The notes under the pieces were generated by a model that had not been told where the DNA came from, made no database searches, and worked only from the letters and a program-made list of their open reading frames with translations. Both the position numbers and the translations under genes were made by a program. From Thereva unica (Eukaryota > Arthropoda > Insecta > Diptera > Therevidae): 64,000 nt of DNA. The stretch lies in assembly GCA_949987705.1 (NCBI GenBank), contig OX465281.1, forward strand, positions 239,589,143 through 239,653,142. Direction: 5' to 3'. Below are positions 12,068 through 23,459 of this stretch, piece after piece. How positions within the stretch are numbered: the first letter of the stretch is position 1; each line of letters starts with the position of its first letter.

Positions 12068-12231
12068 ACCGGTTCTACACGTTCAATTTGTCGTTCAACT
12101 TAAACACGTTTTTCTCTTACCTTCATATGGAATTGTTAAAGGAGTAAGATTATCCCTTTTGCATGATGCATGCGAACAAAAGAGAAAAAAGTTTAGAAGT
12201 TTAACGAAAAGTTGAACGTTTAGAACGGGTG
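12068..12231. mobile_element. Foldback MITE
   Basis: Two arms of roughly 50 bp are inverted around a 55-60 bp centre. The left arm has GGTTCTACACGTTCAA, GTCGTTCAACTT and TTTTTCTCTT. The right arm has the complements AAGAGAAAAAAG, AAGTTTAACGAAAAG and TTGAACGTTTAGAACGGGTG. There is no coding capacity. TTA next to both ends could be a 3-bp target duplication. Only one copy was seen. Confidence 0.7.
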
Positions 12232-12493
12232 TTATTACATAAAAATATGAATGGCAGGCAAACCTTCGTAATGAATGAATTACCAAAATACATATATACA
12301 CAAATCAGCAGGTTTTGATTACAATCAGGGTATTTGATAAATTTTTAATCTGATTATAGATCCATTAACAACAAATAATTTTTTTTAAATGATTAACCAA
12401 TCAAAAATGTCAAAATTTTACAATGAACTGCCGAGAAAAATTAGAGAGTTGTGGTTAAAACTCGACAAGTAAATGGTTTGAGTGTTAGCAAAG

Positions 12494-12650
12494 GGGTCGT
12501 CCATAAATTCGTAAGGCCGAATCTCACCCATCATATATCAATATCTAGATTGATCTTATATTGATATATGATACTCCTTATATATCAATATTTAGGTTGA
12601 TGTTACGTGGCCCTCTCCCCACGGTCTCGGCGAATATCACGTAATTTTTT
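12494..12650 (+). mobile_element. Left end of a GGGTCGTCC-type terminal element
   Basis: Starts GGGTCGTCCATAAAT and is followed by AATCTCACC. The same start in inverted orientation closes at 15085 (ATTTATGGACGACCC). Internally, 12532-12570 is a hairpin with 13-bp arms CATATATCAATAT / ATATTGATATATG. Confidence 0.5.
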
Positions 12651-12719
12651 TCCCTCAAGAAACAGTGTAAAATTGCTAGCAAAAAATTGGGTTAAAATAA
12701 GTAAAATATTTACGTACAG

Positions 12720-12790
12720 GCCGTGACCTTTGGGGCCAGGTCGGCAGGCACGGCCCGATGAAGGTCACACATTACTCTGAGGGATGAGGA
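12720..12790. other. GC-rich patch
   Basis: Contains the imperfect inverted motif GGCCGTGACC..GGCACGGCC and is unlike the flanking AT-rich DNA. It may be an early part of the LINE relic that follows. Confidence 0.3.
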
Positions 12791-13039
12791 TTTCAGGTTG
12801 TTAATTCAAATGCAGTTTGCTGACTCGATTTACTCAATCTCTCTTTGATCAATGTGTGCCGCTGGTCACAAGAAACCGCAGGCCATCTTTGCTTTGTACT
12901 TGGTTTTCTTGCGAAATCCGTGACCAGATAAGTCAGCGAGAGTGCATGTACAGATGTTATTGCAAGACTAGGATGATTTCTTAATGCCTAGAAACTGCTT
13001 CGCAACTTCGTCACTAGCAAGGTCAAATCATGAAAACGT

Positions 13040-14236
13040 AATTTTTATGCACGTAAGCTTGACCCCTCTTTAAACTCCAAGCAACTCTGGTCCAATAATC
13101 TTCGTTCGCTGGGCATACATGCTACTGCACCTTCCCCTGTTGATATTAATGTAGACCTTCTTCTTTTGCTTCCTCTATCTCCCGATCTTTCTCAGTTCTT
13201 CCGCATAGTACTGATGACTTTTACTTCCGCTGTGGAGACTCCTCGGAAGTTATTGAAATACTGCTCTCTATGTCCTCCAACTGCATCGGTTTAAATAAAA
13301 TCTCTCCACGCTTTTTTAAGCTCCTCGCCCCCGTAATTTTGGATGTCATCACGCATGTTTTTGACTACTGCCTGACTACTTCCCAAGTCCCCTTGTTGTG
13401 GAAAAAAGCCATAGTGATCCCTTTACCGAAAAAATCTTCTCCTGCAGATATCTCAGATTTCCGTCCGATTAGCATTCTTCCTTTCCTTGCTAAGGCCCTT
13501 GAGAAAACTCTTTACATCCAAGTCCTGCGCTACCTTGAATCTAATAAATTTATTTCTAAATATCAATCTGGTTTCCGTAAAAATCAAAGTTGTGAAATCG
13601 CTATACTAAAGGTAACAACTGACATTCGTTCTGCGCTTGATAAAGGCGACGTTGCAATATTAGTGCTTCTTGATTTCTCGATAGCCTTCGACTCGGTGGT
13701 ACACACGATCCTACTTTCCAAACTAATTCAGCACTATTATTTCTCTTTTTCTGCTACATCCTCTATTCTTCAAAACAAGCTTACTACTAGACATTGCACC
13801 ATGAACTGAAGGGCATGACGGACTGGAAGTATAAAGGGTTAATCCTAAGCTTGGTTTTTTCATATAAAAAAAAAACACGGCTTTCTCCTCTTTGCTATCT
13901 AACTGTCTTCAAAGTGTTCGTCTTAGCAATATGTTATCTTCTCTCTTCTACAGGTGCCTTCTGGTGTTCCACAAGGCTCAATTCTTGGTCCCCTACTATT
14001 TTCATTATATATCAATGATCTACCCTTTACTATCGGCCACTGTTCCTTTCATCTGTATGCTGATGCTGTCCAACTGTATACCTCTTGCCCTCCTTGCCAG
14101 ATTGATTCTTGTATTTCTGACCGGAATAGCACTCTCTCGAATAAATGAGTGGAGTGCTCTCAACTACCTTAAATTAAATCCTAAAAAATCACACGTACTT
14201 GTGCTTAGACGTCGTTCTACGCTCCGTGATAGATAA
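13040..14236 (+). pseudogene. CR1/Jockey-like LINE reverse transcriptase relic
   Basis: Non-LTR reverse transcriptase lacking the endonuclease end. From 13040 a frame-shifted lead-in reads SKQLWSNNLRSLGIHAT. The main frame (13270-13770) has the fingers (WKKAIVIPLPKKSSP, SDFRPISILPFLAKALEK, YQSGFRKNQSCEIAI) and the first catalytic region LLDFSIAFDSVVH, with the usual K of SKAFD changed. After an interruption (repeat block X) come [20 protein letters not shown] (about 13953) and YADAVQLY (about 14057), where the YADD box is mutated to YADA. The end is LKLNPKKSHVLVLRR. The changed catalytic Asp and the shifts make it inactive. The CR1-versus-Jockey placement is uncertain. Confidence 0.85.
13775..13895 (+). 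repeat. Repeat block X inside the LINE RT (copy 2)
   Basis: This block of about 110-120 bp separates two RT motifs that should be nearly contiguous. It matches 7868-7985. It ends in a run of A (13865-13875), and the RT resumes with LQSVRLSN near 13900. Confidence 0.55.
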
Positions 14237-14267
14237 CATAATGGGCAGGTGAGGGGAAGAAATTAAA

Positions 14268-14480
14268 TGTATGGGAAATTCTCTTGCAGGCGGCCGCCGT
14301 CACAAACTCCACGCCAATCTATTTGTGCCTTAAAGCGGCTCCAGACTCACGCCGTGAACACCCGAGAACAAGCGCGAGCGCGAGTGTGGATGGTTTTCCT
14401 AGTGCCTTGCTTTCATTTCCGAGTGGATACGGCGTGAGTTCGTGACGTAAGCTCACAGCTTGAGACTGAATAGAAGTTCA
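14268..14480. repeat. GC-rich patch with inverted ACTCACGCCGT motif
   Basis: Contains ACTCACGCCGT near 14350 and its complement ACGGCGTGAGT near 14430, around a centre with GAGCGCGAG. It resembles a small palindromic element such as that at 49075, but no second copy of this one is certain. Confidence 0.35.
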
Positions 14481-15039
14481 GATCTTCAGGCACAAAAAGA
14501 CTATAAATTCCCCACACACATAACGATTTTTGTCAGTTTTCTTGAACTGCAGGTTCCATTCAGTTGGCGGGCGGCGAGTGTATGGTGATACGTAGCTTTA
14601 AAGCGAAAACCTGCAGGCCACGACCTGCCGTCCACCTGCGTGTGAAAGATGGCCTTAAGATATGACTAAATGCACCGGCCAGCAAAACACGTGACAAGAC
14701 GATTGTTGCGGCGTACGTGCCAAATAACACTGACACGGAATGCACAAAGGCCCTTATAATAAGAACTATAAGAAGGGCCTCGCCGAATTTTAGCGCAAGT
14801 AAATTCTTGTTGAATATGAGTGCTAACATTTTGGTTTTTTTGTGTTCACTACAAGCGGAAAAAGCGAGTAGAATAGAATAGGAGCAAGTAGGAGTTCGAA
14901 TTATCAGTTATTTGGTGGTTACGCCCGTAAATACGTAGTTTTAATGTAAATACTATATTTGTTTAAATTTGAAAAATCTCACCTGAGATTAGTGCGGAGG
15001 GGGGCCAAATCTCACGGCATCTTACCCAGGGTGAAGGGG

Positions 15040-15085
15040 GGTCGAAAAATTGCAAAAATCGCCTCACGTAATTTATGGACGACCC
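15040..15085 (-). mobile_element. Right end of a GGGTCGTCC-type terminal element
   Basis: Ends ATTTATGGACGACCC, the inverse of 12494-12508. Preceding sequence carries GAGATT and CCCCC runs as in the left end. Whether this and 12494 are the two ends of one element that swallowed the LINE, or two solo ends, cannot be settled here. Confidence 0.45.
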
Positions 15086-15089
15086 ACAA

Positions 15090-16300
15090 AATACACTTAT
15101 TGCAATTAAAAAAATAAACCAAACTCCAAAACTCAGCTTAACGATTTCCTCACGTGCAAAGAAATTGCGAAGGTGTTGATGTAGACAAACAGGTTATAAA
15201 GTTAGCATGAGACTGAAATTGAGATCATTATCTGAAATATTATATGTGATAAGAAAATCCTTATCAGAACAAAAGGTAAATTTTATAAGGCAGCCATTAA
15301 TGCCTGATATGCTGTGCGGTTCAGAGTGCTAGACAACAATAAACAGAAATAACAACTGGAAAAGACTAGAGAGCAAAAAAGAACTAGAGACAAGCTGAAG
15401 AGACCAAGAAGGCTGTCAGACAACGTAGAGGACGAAGATTTTCAGGGATATGATAATTTCAGGATTAAATGTAGAGACAATACAGGATCGAATTTCATGG
15501 CATTGGGAACTACGATAGCTGATCCTAAGTAGCTAGGAACAAGGTTAGGAAGAAGAAAGGTTAAAACATACAGATATGTATGTACGTAATATCAAAGGTG
15601 GGCGATAAAATATATTTCAACCACTATAATTATTATGTGAATATCGGATATCAATGACTGTAATTTACTACGTACTACGAATCGAAAAAGTATTTTTAGT
15701 TGCTTTCATAAATGCATGGTTATATTTATCCCTAGTGTGTAAATAGTGCTTATTATTTTAAAAATAAAGTTATCGAATTGTGAGTGGGAATACCACAATG
15801 ATATTATTAGATCTATTCCCTCTTATCGCATTTATTAGGTGGGATTAATATTTGATTACTACAGTATTACTATAATGTGGTTGCAATCATGAAATTAGTT
15901 TAGTATAAATTTAGTTCAAATAATCTGAATAATTGGCACACAGTAAGCTATATTTGGTCCTAACAATATCCGGCCATGATTAGTTGAAATAACAAAATAC
16001 CTACTAGGAATACCATGATACATGTAGTAACGTTATTTTCTTTTCTATGTTATCTAATTAAATTTTTAAGGACTTTTGATGAATTATTTGTGTGTCAATT
16101 GCCTAATTAATATTCTTTCACAATTCACGCTTTCTTATATAGTAATTCTATTAAATCTCTCTTTAGAAACAGGCTAGTTCTTTTGAGGTGAAAAATTAGA
16201 CCTCAGAGGTAAAATCTCTTCGTACTGCCAACAACTGTATCATGAACGCTGACTTCGGTGATCGAACAGGAGATCGCTTTTTCGCTTATTTATTTTTGTT
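15090..16300. other. AT-rich stretch without recognised gene
   Basis: No open frame with a domain and no repeat was recognised. Confidence 0.5.
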
Positions 16301-16339
16301 TGGAGGCTATGATGGAGCAGAAAGGACAGGGACTGCTGT

Positions 16340-16450
16340 TTAGATGGGACAAGTGGAAAGACGAAGGACCATACTGCAGCGAAGAATCGAACCAGGGACC
16401 TCTGGTTTGGCAGTTAAGCACCTTATTCTTTAGGCTACCGAAGCCGACCT
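16340..16450 (-). mobile_element. tRNA-derived SINE, copy 1
   Basis: Read on the minus strand, the head carries pol III promoter boxes in tRNA spacing: an A-box-like TAGCCTAAAGAATAAGG and a B box GGTTCGATTCT (plus-strand 16383-16393). The copy at 27060-27157 shows the same layout and the same following sequence (complement of CGAAGGACCAT). The cloverleaf is not intact enough for a tRNA gene. Confidence 0.7.
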
Positions 16451-17558
16451 TTACCATAGAGAAGGAATTGGTGCACAATTTCAACATGCTCGCACGATAA
16501 TCTCCAATCTTTACTCGCTTATAATGCAAGTGGTCATTTAAGAGTAATTCCGAGTTCTATAAGCGAGTAGGTGAGCTTATGCTTTACTCTATCATCTGCA
16601 CTGCGTACTGGACGTGCCCTAAGAGTATACATTCGGATTTATTCGTAAAGATGCCTATTATTATTTACAAGGTGAAAAGGTTCAACAAATTTGAGTTTGG
16701 AAATAGCCAGTGGAAAGGATTCGAAGCGCTGCTAATATGCTCCGAAAGGAGCAATTTTGAACCTTTAAGAAATTGAACAGTCCGAAGAAAATGGGCAATT
16801 AACTAGGTGACCGTAACGTTTCGTCAGCCTGTTCACCTTTGCAGCGGACGTATGTTCTACCGCCATTTCAGCAGCTGACTACATTTTTATACCATGTATT
16901 AATATAATTAGATATTGTAAACAAATTCAACTTTGCAGGTATGATTTTATATTCATACATTTTTGATGCGCCGAAGGAGCCAGCTGACCACCGTTCCGTG
17001 TATGTACCCGTAATAAACCGTCATTTCAGAGAAAATCAGCCTTGCTGAAATGAGTGACTAAAATATGTCCCTGTTTCTCGGAGTGAAAATGTGAATCGAG
17101 TGAAAATTTAAGTTCAGATAACTGCGTTTGTATTAATTACTATGTAGTATGCCAAGGTCAGGCCGTGGTGGAACGAATAATATAGTAAGTAACTTTCTTT
17201 CTTTTCTCTCGTTTATTGGGATATCGGACCCAAGAAGAAACGCAGCTGCAATTTGGATCTATTATTTTCTTAGCAGTCCCTATCCCTCAGGTTTAGGCTA
17301 TCCTTCTCCAGGCATAGTTTGCAAGTGGTCTGCTTCTCTGGCTAACCAGGTGTGGATCTCAGTTACAGAATTTGATCAGACAGCAATTGTCTATGCTACT
17401 TTTTACCAACTTAGTTGGTGCCCCCCCAATAGCCGGTTGCGGACCGATGAAAAAAAAGGTATAGGCCTGTCTAACCAAAGCGTCCGTTTCGTCGCTCGGG
17501 AAACTTAAGGACACTTTGACTTTCCCAAATTAATTGCCTCCGAGATGGAGATACAGAC
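16451..17558. other. Unassigned; one open frame with no known domain
   Basis: 16745-16815 shares GGCAATTAACTAGGTGACCG with sequence upstream of 5S-like copies 1 and 4. A 119-codon plus frame (17149-17508) has no recognisable domain. After its first 12 codons there is a splice-donor-like GTAAGT at about 17185, so a first exon is conceivable but unsupported. Confidence 0.3.
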
Positions 17559-17559
17559 T

Positions 17560-17806
17560 ACACCGGCCGAACTGGGCAAGCTCGAGAAAATTGGTGAACT
17601 GGACTTTACAATAAGCTCAGTTCGCATACAATCTCCACATATTCAACTGAGGATAAAAGAGAACTCGGTTCGCCCAACTGAACTTGAACTGAAGTTAAAC
17701 GTAAAAGCTTGCTCAAAAGAGAGTAATCAACTGGAATAGTGAAATGCCATTCCACTTATGTGGATTGAACTGAATATTATTGAATTGAGGCCGTTAAAGC
17801 TGGGGA
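17560..17806 (+). mobile_element. MITE family 1, internally deleted copy B
   Basis: Follows copy A from CACCGGCCGAACTG to the GGAATAG..GAAATGCCATTCC palindrome. It then jumps straight to ACTTATGTGGATTGAACTGA and the GAATTGAGGCCG end. The 5'-most bases of the terminal repeat are missing. Confidence 0.75.
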
Positions 17807-18714
17807 ATTAACATAGCTACTTTTCAAGTTTTCATAAATGCATGACAATATAGCATAGATCTTTGCTTGAAAAACAGTAGATAGATTACTTAAGTTGATT
17901 CTCTCTATGTTGTATGTTCTTGAAAGGTAGTTTAAACTTTGGGAATTGGCCAGTTGACAGTCTGATAACATAGCCCCTTCTGGAATCTTCCACCTGAGTT
18001 TGGTCGAAAAATACCAAATAAGCACCAATAAGGCCAATTTTAACATTAAAATTGCTTATAACTTCAAAAGTAAAGGCCGTAGCATAGTTGTTGAAAATTA
18101 TTTATAAGAAATTGTCCAAGCTTTCCAATTTTGCAAAAAAAAATATTGGTTAATTACGTGTTTTTTTGGAGAAAAGAGGTGGTTGAAGTTGAAATTTTAG
18201 TAAAAAAAAAAAAAAACAAAATGGTAACTTTGACGAGTCATAACTCTGGACGTTGGTGGGTTGAAACCTTGACTATTACAGTTTGAGATAGGTGGGACTA
18301 TTCTACAATTGGTTAGTCATGAAAATATCTAATAGGATTACAAACGATTTTTTGTTCGTCTATCCTAGACCTATCCACAACCAGGCGTTTCGACATTTTA
18401 ACACATACATCCTGTATAGTTAGCTTAGAAGCTTACAACTTTGCCAGCAAGGACCACATCAATCAATCATTTAGTAGCCTTAGTTCGAAAAAATTGTATC
18501 TTGTTTATCAATGTTACTAAGATGATAAGGTAAGAGAAACGGTTATTAAAAAATACACAATGATGACAATATTTATGGGTATGGTATGGGTCAATGTGAC
18601 ATTCCTTCTAAATCAATGGTTTGATAGTCTAAGATAACCCTACAAATATGTATGTTAATACCTGTCAAGGTAAAAAGTATCCAGATACGTATATATTTTC
18701 GTACATGTGTATAT
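17807..18714. other. AT-rich stretch without recognised gene
   Basis: Nothing recognisable. Confidence 0.5.
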
Positions 18715-18726
18715 ACGATCAAGTCT
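18715..18726. repeat. Target-site duplication of RTE element, left copy
   Basis: ACGATCAAGTCT here is repeated exactly at 21915-21926, directly flanking the RTE-like LINE. Confidence 0.85.
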
Positions 18727-21700
18727 TCTTCTTCTTCTTTAACGGCTCTACAACCGGGATCCGGTCCTGGCCTCGCGCAACTGTTCTCTCCACCGGTCCC
18801 GATTCTGAGCCGATGTCATCCAGTTTGGCATCCCTAAACTCTGAGCGTCCTGGTCCACGCCATCCTTCCAGCGAAGGTTGGACCTCCCTCGCTGTCGCAC
18901 CCCATAGGTCTTACCGCAGAGAACTTTCCGAGCAGGCTCATCTTCACTCATACGAGCTAGATGCCCTGCCCACCGGAGCCTACCGAGCTTTATTTTCTTC
19001 ACAACATCTATGTCGCGATAGCGCTCGTAGTTCTCGTCATTGTAGAGTCTCCGGAATCGTCCTTCCTCACATACGGGGCCAACAATCCTCCGAAGTATTT
19101 TCCTCTCAAACACGCCCAAGAGGTTTGAGTGCTTTTTGCCCACATTTCGGATGCATATGTGAGAACGGGTAAGACCATCGTCTTATATAGTAAAAGTTTA
19201 GACGTTATGGTTAGATATTTGGATTTGAAGAGCCTTGAAAGACTATAGTAGGCTTTGTTGGCTTTTAGCAGTCGTGCGCGTATTTCTGGTTCCAAGCTAT
19301 TGTCGGCTGCTACTATTGACCCAAGGTAGGTAAATGATTTTACCACGTCAAACTCGTGTTCCGCTACCTTGATTGTGGGACCAATGTTGTGTTCTTCCAG
19401 ACGAGGCCACCATGTACTTTGTTTTGCTTTCGTTAATGTGCAGTCCCAGATTTCCTGCCGCTTGCTCAATCTGAGTGAAAGCTTCTTGTAAGCTGTTGTT
19501 GTTCTTCCAATGATGTCAATGTCGTCTGCGTAAGCCAGTAATTGGGTGGACTTGTGGAGGATTGTACCCCTTGATGTCACGCCCGAATCTCGGATCACTT
19601 TCTCCAACGCCAGGTTGAAAAGGAGGAGGCCAGACCGTCCCCTTGTCGGAGTCCATTATAGATGTTGATTGGTCTGGACAGTGTTCCGGATACCTTTACT
19701 TGGCTTGACACATTGATAATGGTCAGCCTACGTAGTCTTGTCAGTTTGTTGGGGATGCCGAATTCTCTCATGGCTTTGTAGAGTTCTACCCTGGCTATGC
19801 TATCATAGGCGGCTTTAAAGTCTATGAAGAGGTGTTGCATTGAGTTTTGAAACTCTAGACATTTATCCATAGCCTGCCTCAAGGTGAAAATCTGATCAGT
19901 CGTTGATTTGCTTGGGCTGAAGCCACACTGGTAATGGCCTATGATGTTTCTGGCGTATGGGGCCATCCTGTTTTGTAGGATAGCGGAGAATATCTTATAC
20001 ACGGTACTCAACAACGTTATACCGCGATAATTAGTGCACGCTGTGATATCTCCTTTTTTGTGTACCGGACAGAGGATGCCTTTTCTCCAGTCTTCTGGCA
20101 TCACTTCCTGCTCCCATACTTGCACAATTAATTCATGAATCGCTTGGTGTAATGTAGGCCCTCCATATTTAACCAGCTCCGCTGCGATGCCGTCTGCACC
20201 CGAGGCCTTGTTGTTTTTGAGCCGGCAGATGGCTCTGCTAACTTCTTCTATGCTTGGTGGCGGCAGCATAGCATTGTCATCAGATATTGGTGGAGCCTCC
20301 GAATCCTCAGTTAGCTCGGCATTTAGCAATTCATGAAAGTGCTCTTCGCATCGCTCCAAGATGCCTTTAGGATCGGTGATCAGATTCCCTTCTTTGTCCT
20401 TGCAGTATGTGCAACGTGGTGTGAATTGCGTCATACTGCGGACTCTTTGGTAGAACTCCCGCGCCTGGTGCGGCCGTCGTTCTCTGTACTGCTCTAGCTC
20501 ACAGACGAGATTTTTTGCCCAGGCTTCCTTTTTTCGTCTGTGAATTCTCTTTTCTTCTTTTCTGAGCACTTTATAGTTCTCTTCGCGTGCCCGTGTTCTC
20601 TGAGACTGCTGCATGGCTCGGTACGCAGCATTCTTACGTTCAGTTGCCAGCTTGCATTCATTATCGAACCAGTCGTTCCGATCTTTACGACTTCTGCCTA
20701 AGATGGAATCAGCAGTACTAATGACAGTATTTTTAAGGCGGGTCCAGTTCTCGTCGACGCCCGGCATCTCAGGGCTTAGGGCGAGTTCTAATGCATGACC
20801 GTAGCTGTTTCTGGCCATTTCATTGCGTAGTGCAGCTGTATTGATTCGAGCCTGATCAGCGGATACAAAGCTTTTCAGCGTTGTAATGCGCTCTAGGAGC
20901 ACCATACCAACAAGATAGTGATCCGAGTCGAAGTTGGCACCTCGGTACGTTCGTACCGTCATCAGACCCGAAAGGTGGCGGCGGTCTATCAACACATGAT
21001 CTATTTGGTTGCTAGTGGCTCCATCAGGAGATACCCAGGTGGCTTTATGGATATCTTTACGCGCAAATCTAGTACTTGCAACGACCAAGTTCTTACTTGC
21101 TGCCATCTCTACAACTCGCTGTCCATTGTCATTAGTGTTTTCATGCAAGCTGTGGTTGCTGACATATTGCCTGTATATGGGCTCCCGGCCTACTTTGGCG
21201 TTCAGATCTCCCAGTATGATTTTTACATCATACCTGGGGCAGGCAATAAATTCCCGTTCAACTAATTCGAAGAATTCTTCTTTATCATCATCCGGGGACT
21301 CTTCTGTAGGTGCGTGAACGTTTATGAGGCTGATGTTCTTAAATTCACCTCGCACACGAAGGGAGCATAGCCTTTCGTTTATTGCTTTAAAGCCGATAAT
21401 GGTAGGCTTCATTCTTTTGCTAACCATAAAACCTACTCCTAGAACATGGTGTTTTGTATGACAGCTGTAATATACGTCATACTCAGGTTTTTGCAAAACA
21501 CCATTCCCTGTCCACCTCATCTCCTGAATGGCGGTAATGTCAGCTTTATACTTTGACAGGGTATCGGCCAGATGTTTTGAAGCTCGAGTTCTGAACAGAG
21601 TTCGAACATTCCATGAAAAAATTCGTAAATCGTTTTGCCTTTTTCGTTGCCGTGGTCGTCGTCGTTTATTCCAGTATCCGAGGCATGTTGCTCGTTCCGT

Positions 21701-21914
21701 AATAATTGTTTTTTACGGGTGAGGTTATTAGCCTCACGCCAACCTTACTTGGAAGGGACTAGCCCGATCATATTAGCCTATCCTCTCTCATAGAATAGTT
21801 ACCAGTAGCCACCGCTAGGAGGTTATGATCGCACTTCCATCAGCCCGAAATAGTTACGGCACGTGCATGTTATGCTACATGTTATTCCCCCTATTCCGCT
21901 GATGACTGACCACC
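18727..21914 (-). mobile_element. Near full-length RTE-like non-LTR retrotransposon
   Basis: A 3188-bp insertion on the minus strand, delimited by a perfect 12-bp target-site duplication. From its 5' end (21914) come about 200 bp of leader, then one long open region with an apurinic-type endonuclease and a reverse transcriptase. The 3' UTR is extremely short, about 20 bp after the stop codon, and ends in an AAG repeat tail. A length near 3.2 kb, an endonuclease-RT polyprotein, a tiny 3' UTR and a short-repeat tail are as known for the RTE clade. Only two frameshifts break it, so it is younger than the other LINEs in the window. A related 3' end lies at 48908-48965. Confidence 0.88.
18748..21712 (-). 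pseudogene. RTE-like endonuclease/reverse transcriptase ORF
   Basis: The frame is open from 21712. The endonuclease begins with LRIFSWNVRTLF (about 21625) and continues with ITAIQEMRWTG, whose Glu is catalytic, then NVHAPTEES, ILGDLNAKVGRE, and SNQIDHVLIDRR with SDHYLV, which carry the Asp/His pair. The RT part has ASGADGIAAELVKYGG, YRGITLLSTVYKIFS, CGFSPSKSTTDQIFTLRQ, FIDFKAAYDSI, GLRQGDGLAS and LLAYADDIDIIGRT. The C-terminal segment KIKLGRLRWAGHLARM and RSNLRWKDGVDQDA is typical of such insect ORFs. Two breaks are seen: a one-base loss near 19628, just after the RQGDG motif, and a second shift near 19145 after YASEMW. The first methionine in frame is at 21520, inside the endonuclease, so the true start is not evident. 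Confidence 0.9.
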
Positions 21915-21926
21915 ACGATCAAGTCT
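21915..21926. repeat. Target-site duplication of RTE element, right copy
   Basis: Identical to 18715-18726. Confidence 0.85.
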
Positions 21927-23459
21927 GCTTTATTTATATATCTACTCTAAGTAGTGTCAAAATTTGAACTCAAGCAACCATTTTTAGAAGCAATGATGTA
22001 ATCGTGTACTGTATAATAATGGCCAAGCTATAAACGGAACTAATCATCGCTAAAATTAATGCATTAAAAATACTCTTGTATTTGCAGTTAATTTAAAAAA
22101 AAAATCCTGTGTCCTTCTCTTTGTTATGCTCACAATTTTTTTTGATAGAAAACACACAATAAAAAGGACTTTCCTTGATTTTATTTATATTTCTCCAACC
22201 AAATATTTTTATAGATACAAAATACAAGGAAATTTTTCTCAATTTCCTTCCGCATATCCTTAACAGAGAAAAAAAACAGGAAAATAACACTGAAATAGAA
22301 CACAAAACCCAAAACAAACAAAAAAAATAAACAGGAGAGAAGGAAGTAAAAGAAAAAAAAATTATATCCGCAAATTGTTTTGCTCGAGTCCTTTGCGTAT
22401 TATCGGGCTCGCTCCAACATTATTGCGCGTTTTATCTTCATTTGTTGCTATCATGAGATACTTTCTGACGTCATTCAATATAAATTGAACGAGGCAAAAG
22501 GCAAGGATGTAAGGACCAAAGCAAAAAAAAAATGATAGAGAGAGGGAGGTGGAGGGATATCGTCCTGTGCATGGATACACAGCCAAAAGTAGCACTACGG
22601 ATTTTTGAGGTGTTTCGATAAAATGCTCGAATGAAGGCTGATATTTAGAGGATCCTGGAAGGATGCGTCGTTGTGGGAGGGCATAACTGATTGGCATAGC
22701 ACGGTTTTGTTTTTATTGTATTTTTTGGGGGTGTAGAATGGGGAGCCTCCATCTGCGGGGGCAGAAGGAATTCACCGTCTAGCAGGAGCGCACAACGTCT
22801 ACGTTTTGATGAATGTCTAAAGTTTGCACAAATAATTTGCGGTCATGACTGATGAACAGGCAACCGAGGTTACGGAGTGGATAGGCACTACATAGCCGAA
22901 TTGTTTTATAATTTGGCTAATGCCGGTTCGGTGGAAGCGGGAATGTAATTAGGATAACATTTTCCATCAATTATTGCTTTTGAATTTTTCATGAGAATAT
23001 GGAAGAGAAATTTTCCTGGCATAGCCGCAATTTCTTTGTTTCTCTGTAAAGTAAATAATTAATTTTCGTTTTTCCCGCAATTGGCAGATATAATATTGAA
23101 AATGACTTGAGAGAGCTGATGTGGACGGTGATATTAATCAATGAAAGATTAAAGATTTGTTTGCATTCATATTTCTTACGAAATCTACTATGACCTGACC
23201 ATTTTTAATATTTCTTATATTTTAGTGGGAGAAATATAAAGACGTAAGATGATGTCGAACCCCAACCTTTGGGATGATAGTGGCACGTCTCAACTACAGG
23301 TTGTGTTTTATGCTTCAGGCCCATTCTGTTTGGTCGCCATCTTAATTTAGCTGTCATTTGTAATTCATATTTGACAGTTGTAGATAGTTGATAACAATTG
23401 ATTACTTAGAATCTAACGTCGCAACAACGGCCTTTATAGCTCGATATAGGCGATCTTTA
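21927..23459. other. AT-rich stretch without recognised gene
   Basis: Open frames at 22093-22317 and 22362-22697 show no domain. No repeat is recognised. Confidence 0.5.

Noticed and set aside
16340..16450. tRNA gene
   Set aside because: The boxes are present but the acceptor and anticodon stems do not pair, and a second copy shows the same non-tRNA tail.
17149..17508. 119-codon plus frame as a gene
   Set aside because: No domain. The donor-like GTAAGT after 12 codons and the AT-rich context make it uninformative without transcripts.
18648..19172. 174-codon plus-strand frame
   Set aside because: It is the antisense shadow of the RTE C-terminal coding region.
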